From NCBI RefSeq assembly GCF_021647475.1, contig NZ_JAKIUR010000069.1, positions 1 to 11,997 on the forward strand: a DNA stretch of 11,997 bases, given 5' to 3'. The notes under the pieces were generated by a model that was not told where the DNA came from, did not search any database, and saw only the letters and a program-made list of their open reading frames with translations. Below are positions 6,868 through 11,997 of the stretch, one piece after another. This DNA is from Lutibacter sp. GTDB lineage: Bacteria; Bacteroidota; Bacteroidia; Flavobacteriales; Flavobacteriaceae. The position numbers were made by a program, and so were the translations under genes. Position 1 is the first letter of the stretch. Each line of letters starts with the position of its first letter.

Positions 6868-8091
6868 TTATAAAACACTTTCTTGTTTTGTATTTAAAAC
6901 ACCAACTTTTTCCATACAATTTCTCATAGATTGGTAAGTGCGTTCAATATCATTATCCAAACCAATAGAAAAACGAACAATTCCATTTGAAAGTCCCATT
7001 TTAACTTGTTCTTCAGTAGGTATTTCAGAAGAAGTACTTGTTCCAGAAGCACTAAACAAAGTTTTATAAAAGCCTAAACTAACTGCCAAATAGCCTAAAT
7101 TTTCGTTTTGCATTAATTCCATTAATTCATTAGCTTTTTCAATAGTTCCGACATCAATAGTCATAATTCCGCCAAAACCATATTCTTTATTATTCATCGT
7201 TTTAAAAAGCTCGTGATCTTTATGACTTTTTAATCCTGGATATACCACTTTTAATCCATCTTTTTCAAAATGATCTGCTAAATAGAGTGCATTTTCACTG
7301 TGCTTTTTCATTCTAATATGTAATGTTCTTAAGTTTTTAAGTACACTAGCCGCACGTAAGCTATCCATAACTGGACCTAACAACATAGCAGCACCGTCCT
7401 GTACACTTCGCAAATCATTAATAAATTCTTGTGTACCGCAAACTACACCTCCAACCGTATCATTTGTGCCATTTATAAATTTAGTTAAACTATGTATAGT
7501 TACATCTGCTCCTAAGTTTTTAGGCGTAAAAATTAAAGGCGTAAACGTATTATCCACCACTAACTTAACATTGTGTTTTTTAGCAATTTTTGATAACTCT
7601 GGAATATTTGCAATTTCTAATAATGGATTACTTTCTAACTCGCAATAAATTATTTTTGTGTTTTTAGTTATTGCGGCTTCCACACTTTCCAAAGAAGTTA
7701 TATCAACAAAAGAGGTAGTAATATTAAGTTTTGGTGCAAAATTTTTCATAAAAGCATAAGAGCCACCATAGATTGTTCTACTTGAAACAATATGATCTCC
7801 TGCCCCACAAATTTGTAACAACACTGAAGTAATAGCACCCATACCAGAAGCTGCAACATTTGCTGTTTCCGTGTGTTCCATAGCTGCCAAAGCTTCTCCT
7901 AAATATAAATTACTTGGGCTAGAATGACGTGAATATAAATAACAACCTTCTGCGTGACCTTCAAAAGTATCAAGCATGGTTTTTGCATGCAAAAAGGTAT
8001 AGGTTGCTGAATCTGAAATGGAAGGATTTACACCTCCAAATTCTCCAAAATACTGTAAATCTTGTATTTTATCGGCTGGTTTATTGCTCAT
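6868..8091 (-). CDS. Cys/Met-metabolism PLP-dependent enzyme, possibly methionine gamma-lyase
   Basis: A 407-residue cytoplasmic enzyme of the Cys/Met metabolism (trans-sulfuration, fold type I) family. These use pyridoxal phosphate for gamma- or beta-elimination or gamma-replacement on sulfur amino acids. K204 in HSLTKF is the expected Schiff-base lysine, D180 in VVDNTFTPL should bind the pyridine nitrogen, R55 in YSRHSSPS the phosphate, and R373 in VRFSIG the substrate carboxylate. YGGSYAF (108-114) aligns with the Pseudomonas methionine gamma-lyase segment YGCTFAF, so the characteristic cysteine is a glycine here. The precise reaction (methionine gamma-lyase, cystathionine lyase or synthase, homocysteine synthase) therefore cannot be settled. 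A divergent Lrp-type regulator adjoins and a terminator follows. No SAM riboswitch is visible in the 157-bp upstream gap. Confidence 0.85.
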   Translation of the reverse strand: MSNKPADKIQDLQYFGEFGGVNPSISDSATYTFLHAKTMLDTFEGHAEGCYLYSRHSSPSNLYLGEALAAMEHTETANVAASGMGAITSVLLQICGAGDHIVSSRTIYGGSYAFMKNFAPKLNITTSFVDITSLESVEAAITKNTKIIYCELESNPLLEIANIPELSKIAKKHNVKLVVDNTFTPLIFTPKNLGADVTIHSLTKFINGTNDTVGGVVCGTQEFINDLRSVQDGAAMLLGPVMDSLRAASVLKNLRTLHIRMKKHSENALYLADHFEKDGLKVVYPGLKSHKDHELFKTMNNKEYGFGGIMTIDVGTIEKANELMELMQNENLGYLAVSLGFYKTLFSASGTSTSSEIPTEEQVKMGLSNGIVRFSIGLDNDIERTYQSMRNCMEKVGVLNTKQESVL

Positions 8092-8189
8092 AATACGAAT
8101 TGTTTTTATTATAAATTTACAATATTACAAATTATTAAACTGAATAAAATTGTTATTTTGGTGTTATTTTCTATATTATCAATCATTTA

Positions 8190-8204
8190 AAGATTTTTTT
8201 TCTA
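8190..8204 (+). promoter_or_regulatory. Secondary candidate Lrp-type half-conserved site
   Basis: AAGATTTTTTTTCTA fits the E. coli Lrp consensus YAGHAWATTWTDCTR at 12 of 15 positions. It lies 41 bp, about four helical turns, from the stronger site at 8231. A weaker TTTTCTA recurs at 8167-8173, another 31 bp away. In such AT-rich DNA chance matches are likely. Confidence 0.3.
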
Positions 8205-8230
8205 TAATTAATCAAAATAATTTATATTTT

Positions 8231-8245
8231 TAGAAAAATTTTCTA
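8231..8245. promoter_or_regulatory. Candidate Lrp-type operator at the regulator start
   Basis: TAGAAAAATTTTCTA is a perfect 7-1-7 palindrome that fits the E. coli Lrp consensus YAGHAWATTWTDCTR at 14 of 15 positions. It ends three bases before the regulator ATG and abuts TATATTTT (8223-8230), one base off the TAnnTTTG box. Binding there would block the regulator's own transcription, the usual autorepression in this family. Confidence 0.6.
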
Positions 8246-8248
8246 TTT

Positions 8249-8713
8249 ATGATTTCCTTAGACCACATAGACTTAACCATTTTAAATATCTTACAATTAA
8301 ATTCAAAAGCAAATATTAAAGAAATTGCTTTAAAAGTTGGATTAACACAAACGCCAACCTATGAACGTATAAAACGTTTAGAAAAATTAGGAGTTATTGA
8401 AAAGTACGTTGCTATAATAGATAAAACAAAAATTGGATTTACCATTGAAGTTTTTTGCCAAGTAACGTTACAGGTTCATTCTAAAAAGTTAATAATTAAA
8501 TTTGAGAATGCTGTTTTAAAAATAGATGAAGTTATGGAATGTTTTCACGTAGCGGGCAATTATGATTACTTATTAAAAGTAATTGTTAAAGACATGAAAA
8601 GCTATCAGTTATTTTTAAAAAATAAATTATCTGTTTTAGACTCTGTTTCAAATGTTCAAAGTACTTTTGTATTATCGGCAACTAAAAGTACTGGCGTATT
8701 AAATATTACTTAA
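8249..8713 (+). CDS. Lrp/AsnC-family transcriptional regulator
   Basis: A 154-residue DNA-binding regulator with the two standard parts. The N-terminal helix-turn-helix covers about residues 3-60 (LDHIDLTILNILQLNSKAN, then GLTQTPTYERIKRLEKLG), and the C-terminal AsnC/RAM ligand-binding domain about 66-145 contains GNYDYLLKV (103-111). Family members form dimers to octamers and respond to amino acids. Length is normal. It is divergent from the Cys/Met PLP enzyme gene across 157 bp, an arrangement that usually means the regulator controls its neighbour; in Pseudomonas putida the Lrp-type MdeR lies divergent from the methionine gamma-lyase gene mdeA. A palindromic candidate operator ends three bases before the ATG, predicting autoregulation. 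The ligand is not determinable. The gene is convergent with the yceI-like gene, 15 bp away, with no obvious terminator between. Confidence 0.93.
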   Translation: MISLDHIDLTILNILQLNSKANIKEIALKVGLTQTPTYERIKRLEKLGVIEKYVAIIDKTKIGFTIEVFCQVTLQVHSKKLIIKFENAVLKIDEVMECFHVAGNYDYLLKVIVKDMKSYQLFLKNKLSVLDSVSNVQSTFVLSATKSTGVLNIT

Positions 8714-8728
8714 TTTCAATTACAATGC

Positions 8729-9313
8729 TTAATTTTTGGCTATAATTGTTATTTGTAAATCAAATTTATCACGAATAAAGGAATCTTTTAAATTATTAAA
8801 AAAGGATTTTGATTTATATTTCACATTAAAATCAGTTCTATCAATTTTAAACGTTTCTGTAGTAATTTTAACCGTATTCTGATTAATTAATATAGTAGCT
8901 GGTATGGTTATTTGTTTAGTTATATTCTTTATTGTTAAATCTCCTACTAAGTAGGTTTTTCCTTCAATATTTTCGATGGTCTTTATATTGAATTTAGATA
9001 TTGGATATATTTTAGTGTTAAAAAAATCAACTGATTTTAAATGTTTTTCTAATTTTGCACTTCCACCATTATCAGTAATAGTGTTCATATCAGCCACAAA
9101 ATTTCCTTCTATTATTATATCATTTTCAACCTCAACAATTCCACTTAATAATTTTATGGTTCCTGATTGTGACCCCATTGGTTTAAAACCTTTCCAATGA
9201 ATAATGGAATTTTTTGAATCTATTTTAAATTGAAAACTTGATTGAGCGTAGATAGAAACAGAGCATAGCAATAAAAAAATAGCCGTGATTGATTTTAAAA
9301 ATAGTGATTTCAT
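8729..9313 (-). CDS. Secreted YceI-family protein
   Basis: A 194-residue exported protein. A signal peptide (KSLFLKSITAIFLLLCSVSIYAQ) ends at about residue 24, followed by a YceI-like domain: FKIDSKNSIIHWKGFKP at the start, the conserved HLKSVDFFNTKIYPISKF (91-108), GDLTIKNITKQITIPA (124-139) and a closing KDSFIRDKFDLQI. YceI proteins are periplasmic lipocalin-like barrels; characterised members bind polyisoprenoid lipids, and many are tied to stress or electron-transport functions, but none of that can be assigned here. Length is typical. The gene has a terminator upstream (9352-9385), so it is probably transcribed separately from the DUF3857 genes; no clear TAnnTTTG box is visible in its short leader. 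Confidence 0.92.
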   Translation of the reverse strand: MKSLFLKSITAIFLLLCSVSIYAQSSFQFKIDSKNSIIHWKGFKPMGSQSGTIKLLSGIVEVENDIIIEGNFVADMNTITDNGGSAKLEKHLKSVDFFNTKIYPISKFNIKTIENIEGKTYLVGDLTIKNITKQITIPATILINQNTVKITTETFKIDRTDFNVKYKSKSFFNNLKDSFIRDKFDLQITIIAKN

Positions 9314-9351
9314 AAATTAAATTTTAATTTTTTTAGTATAGACAATGATAC

Positions 9352-9385
9352 AAAAAAACGCTTAACCAAAAATAATTAAGTGTTT
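9352..9385 (-). terminator. Intrinsic terminator after the DUF3857 gene
   Basis: A 10-bp stem (9356-9365 with 9376-9385, one mismatch on the minus strand) with a 10-base loop is followed on the minus strand by seven T residues (9352-9358). It starts 24 bp past the stop at 9410. Confidence 0.7.
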
Positions 9386-9409
9386 GAAAGACTTTATTTT
9401 AACAAAATA

Positions 9410-11413
9410 TTATGCTTTTATTAGAACAACCTTTTCTGTATTTTTAGCTATCCTCTGTTTAAAGAATTCCTTTAACTGAGCATAATACGTTGCTGAAATA
9501 ACAGATGAATTAATTTTTAATAATGATATAATATTAATTTTATTACCTACTTGTGTAACTGAAAATTTAAAAACACCTAAATTATCAGGAAGGCCAATTG
9601 CAAAACTTTTTGGAATGGATTCCACAACATAATCACTTGGTATAACTATACTTACAATTTTTTTATTACTATTAGGCATTCCAAAATCAATTGGATAATC
9701 TCTTTTTTCCAATTTAAACGGATTTTTGGTTTCTGCCATAAAAAACAATGGTGAAAAATACATTTTGTTACCAATAATATCAACTCCTTCCTCCGAATAA
9801 AATTTATACATTACAATTACTGGCTTATAAATATTGTTTTTGTTTACAATTCTAAAGTCTGAAATTTCAATATTTCCATAATCTTCTTCAATTTTACCGA
9901 TAACATCTTCATCCTTCACTTTTCTATATTTATTTCTAAATTTCAATGCCTCATAATTTTTATATTGAGTTCTTTTCATTCCTTGCATTTCACCATCTTC
10001 ATTTATAGTTATTTGTGTATTAGCATTTAAATCAGCAGGTTTTGGTATTAAATTTACCCAAGTAGAACTTTCATTTTCTCTTATAATTCTTCCTTTCCAA
10101 TTTAAATCTCTCAATGGCAGTACATTTGGTGTGCTATTTTCTTCTGTGGCATCAAAAAGCACTACATTATTTTCAGTCTCAACACATGCAATTACATAAT
10201 TAAATCTGTTCAGAGTAGGGAAAATTGGAACGCCGTGGGAACGAGTACTTAATATAATTGGGTTTGCATTTATATTAGCAGCTCTAAGCATTGCAACAAG
10301 AATTAAGTTGATATCAGCCACACTTCCCTCTCCTTTTTTATAGGCATATCGTACTCCTTTATAACTATATTTACCGTAGGTGTTATTCCACTTTACTTTA
10401 TGTTTAACAAATTCAAAAATGGCTAACATCAACTCATTTTTATTGCTAAATTTATTTCTTAGAGCTATTAAATCTTCTTTAAAATAAGATGTTTTTTTAA
10501 GTTCCCCACCAAATTCACTACTTCTAGCAATGGTTTTAGCAACATCATCCCAGGTTTGAGTATAGTTTTTAAGTATTTCATTTGGCCATTTTAAGGTGGC
10601 TAGCTCATAATGAATTGCTGATTTATAATTATTTATATTATCAACAAAAGGTTCGTCTAATAATGCTGGAATATTATTTTTATTGATTGTTGAAATATTT
10701 AAAAAAAGATTTATTCTATCTTTAGAAAAAGACGTTCCAGTAACATGATTTTTAGTACTTCTATTTTTAGATTGCAGCTCTATATACGAACTCTTTTCCA
10801 CTTTTTGTAAAGGAATATCAAGAAAGCCTGTTTCCCTAATGCTATACATATAATACTCTGGAATTTCAATTTTACAACTAATTTTTTTTATAGGAATCTC
10901 TGATTGAAGTTCTACATTTCTTATATCTCTGTATGGAGAAGTAATTCTATAGGTCCATTCTATCACACAGCCATCGCTAATATTTGGCATGGTGAATTTT
11001 TTATTTGACCAATATTTATTTTCTTTCTCATCAAAAATAGCTGATTTTTTTAATTTGAAAGTCTCAATTTTTCCGTTTTTTAAGGTAAACGTTTTTGCAT
11101 TTGAAATAGTCACTTTTTCTGATTTCATTGGGGGATTGTAATAACTAATTACTTTAGTTGCCCAATTATAACCTTCGTGATTATATATTTTAATTCTTTC
11201 CTGAACTTCTGTAATTATTTTAAAGCCTTCTTTCTGAACATATTTAAAATAAGTTTTCCTTTTCTTGTATAAATAAGCTGCATTTGCGGAAGAATCCAAC
11301 GGATATGCTTTTTCTTGTAATTCTTCTTTAGACACCTTGCCTACTTTATAATTTTGAGACATAACTAACTGACTAACAGCTAGTAATATTATGGTGAGTA
11401 TTATCTTTTTCAT
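9410..11413 (-). CDS. Secreted DUF3857 protein with inactive transglutaminase-like domain
   Basis: A 667-residue exported protein. MKKIILTIILLAVSQLVMSQ is a signal peptide. Then come a DUF3857 domain (about 50-215), a transglutaminase-like domain (about 300-425) and a C-terminal beta-rich domain (about 555-667) with GLPDNLGVFKF. This domain order is common in Bacteroidota; function is unknown, and the proteins are probably periplasmic or surface-associated. At the usual catalytic cysteine the sequence is GSVADINLILVAML (363-376) with V365; the usual histidine position is N405 in FNYVIA; the aspartate remains as D421 in LFDATEE. Cross-linking or protease activity is therefore unlikely. The ATG at 11413 is preferred to the in-frame TTG just before it, since it leaves a normal signal peptide. 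It begins three bases after the stop of the upstream paralogue fragment, implying one transcript. A terminator follows. Confidence 0.87.
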   Translation of the reverse strand: MKKIILTIILLAVSQLVMSQNYKVGKVSKEELQEKAYPLDSSANAAYLYKKRKTYFKYVQKEGFKIITEVQERIKIYNHEGYNWATKVISYYNPPMKSEKVTISNAKTFTLKNGKIETFKLKKSAIFDEKENKYWSNKKFTMPNISDGCVIEWTYRITSPYRDIRNVELQSEIPIKKISCKIEIPEYYMYSIRETGFLDIPLQKVEKSSYIELQSKNRSTKNHVTGTSFSKDRINLFLNISTINKNNIPALLDEPFVDNINNYKSAIHYELATLKWPNEILKNYTQTWDDVAKTIARSSEFGGELKKTSYFKEDLIALRNKFSNKNELMLAIFEFVKHKVKWNNTYGKYSYKGVRYAYKKGEGSVADINLILVAMLRAANINANPIILSTRSHGVPIFPTLNRFNYVIACVETENNVVLFDATEENSTPNVLPLRDLNWKGRIIRENESSTWVNLIPKPADLNANTQITINEDGEMQGMKRTQYKNYEALKFRNKYRKVKDEDVIGKIEEDYGNIEISDFRIVNKNNIYKPVIVMYKFYSEEGVDIIGNKMYFSPLFFMAETKNPFKLEKRDYPIDFGMPNSNKKIVSIVIPSDYVVESIPKSFAIGLPDNLGVFKFSVTQVGNKINIISLLKINSSVISATYYAQLKEFFKQRIAKNTEKVVLIKA

Positions 11414-11416
11414 CAA

Positions 11417-11911
11417 CTATTTTGTTAAAATTATTTTAGTATTATCGTATTTTCGTATTTGTTGTCTAAATTTTCTATAGGCATCATACATTTCTTTTGG
11501 AAATTGACCTTTAATCATTTCTAGTTTTCTTGAGTAGAGATAATGTGTTTCATCTACTTTTTCAAAATTCATCATATACATTCCAAAGTTGTTTTTTATT
11601 TCAACTTTTTGTGGTAAATAATCTATTTTAAAGTTTGGAGGAAGCTTAACTGTAACACTATCAATATCTGTATAACTTTTAGATATTTCAAGTGGCAACT
11701 TTCTATTTTTCAACCGTTTTGGAACATATGTATTTTTATTAAAGGCATTAATTACAATCAACATTTGATTATTAATAATAGTAGCATAATCAACCGCATT
11801 AAAAGATAAATATTCTTCAAAAACAGCCTTTTCTTTATTATTTTTTATAGTTGATTTTGTAAAATGAATGTTATTAACCTCGCACAAATAGGTATTTAAT
11901 TTAAGCGGCAT
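11417..11911 (-). CDS. C-terminal part of a second DUF3857-family protein, probably truncated or frameshifted
   Basis: This 164-residue frame matches only the C-terminal region of DUF3857 proteins: AFNKNTYVPKRLKNRKLPLE (residues 116 bases downstream of the start onward), then YTDIDSVTVKLPPNFKIDYLP and a closing FRQQIRKYDNTKIILTK. It lacks a signal peptide, the DUF3857 domain and the transglutaminase-like domain; family members are usually about 650 residues. An in-frame stop lies two codons before the ATG, so the frame cannot extend upstream. A different frame, open from the window edge, runs into its first bases (11901-11996), which suggests a single-base frameshift in a longer gene. It ends three bases before the intact paralogue. 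Alternatively it is a small self-standing gene translated by coupling. Real coding sequence is likely; an intact gene is not. Confidence 0.65.
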   Translation of the reverse strand: MPLKLNTYLCEVNNIHFTKSTIKNNKEKAVFEEYLSFNAVDYATIINNQMLIVINAFNKNTYVPKRLKNRKLPLEISKSYTDIDSVTVKLPPNFKIDYLPQKVEIKNNFGMYMMNFEKVDETHYLYSRKLEMIKGQFPKEMYDAYRKFRQQIRKYDNTKIILTK

Positions 11912-11997
11912 ATTTTATACTTGGATGTTTAAAGTATTTTGCTACTCTTTCATTATTATTTTGCAACATATTCATATGATTTTCCAAATTTTCTTTT
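11901..11997 (-). pseudogene. Partial open frame at the right edge, likely upstream part of the broken DUF3857 gene
   Basis: On the minus strand, a frame enters from the window edge, gives 31 residues (from KENLENHMNML to FKHPSIKYAA) and stops at 11901-11903, overlapping the next frame by 11 bases. Dropping one base near 11911 would join it to the C-terminal DUF3857 piece. It could equally be the end of an unrelated gene; 31 residues are too few to decide. Confidence 0.35.

Noticed and set aside
7466..7648. Plus-strand open frame of 60 codons
   Set aside because: It is antisense to the PLP enzyme gene around its active-site region and has no independent support.
8092..8248. SAM or other riboswitch between the PLP enzyme gene and the regulator
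   Set aside because: The region is extremely AT-rich with no conserved helical core such as that of SAM riboswitches.
8976..9200. Plus-strand open frame of 74 codons
   Set aside because: It is antisense to the YceI-family gene, with no promoter or recognisable domain.

Overview
The window is strongly AT-rich and reads as a chromosomal stretch from a member of the Flavobacteriaceae (phylum Bacteroidota); the genus cannot be told. The evidence is the set of protein families (a Bacteroidota-type putative porin, DUF3857 transglutaminase-like proteins, a YejK/NdpA-type nucleoid protein), the lack of Shine-Dalgarno sequences before the genes, and promoter boxes of the Bacteroidota type TAnnTTTG.

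Layout. Bases 1-550 carry no convincing gene; they hold a roughly 177-bp tandem repeat built from a REP-like palindromic element. On the minus strand follow a nucleoid-associated protein gene (551-1603) and rnhB for ribonuclease HII (1659-2261). A second REP-like element lies at 2333-2479. A large outer-membrane beta-barrel gene runs on the plus strand (2558-4753) from a well-formed promoter. A second, longer copy of the same element (4833-5026) fills the gap between the convergent porin and nhaC-type genes.

The centre (5037-8713) looks like a sulfur-amino-acid module: a Cys/Met-metabolism PLP enzyme, a NhaC-superfamily transporter downstream on the same strand behind a strong terminator, and a divergent Lrp/AsnC-type regulator. 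A near-perfect Lrp-type palindrome touches the regulator's start codon. The arrangement recalls the Pseudomonas mdeA/mdeR pair, and NhaC-superfamily proteins include the proposed methionine transporter MetT. A working model is that the regulator senses an amino acid and controls its uptake and cleavage; this is inference.

The right part (8729-11997, minus strand) holds a secreted YceI protein, a terminator, a secreted DUF3857 protein whose transglutaminase-like domain has lost its catalytic Cys and His, and directly upstream the C-terminal piece of a second DUF3857 paralogue that appears truncated or frameshifted near the window edge.

I see no CRISPR array, phage, complete insertion sequence, defence island, tRNA or rRNA, and no clear evidence of a wholly new multi-gene system. 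The most interesting signals are the two REP-like repeat families with a shared architecture, the candidate Lrp operator and sulfur-amino-acid module, and the degenerate DUF3857 pair.
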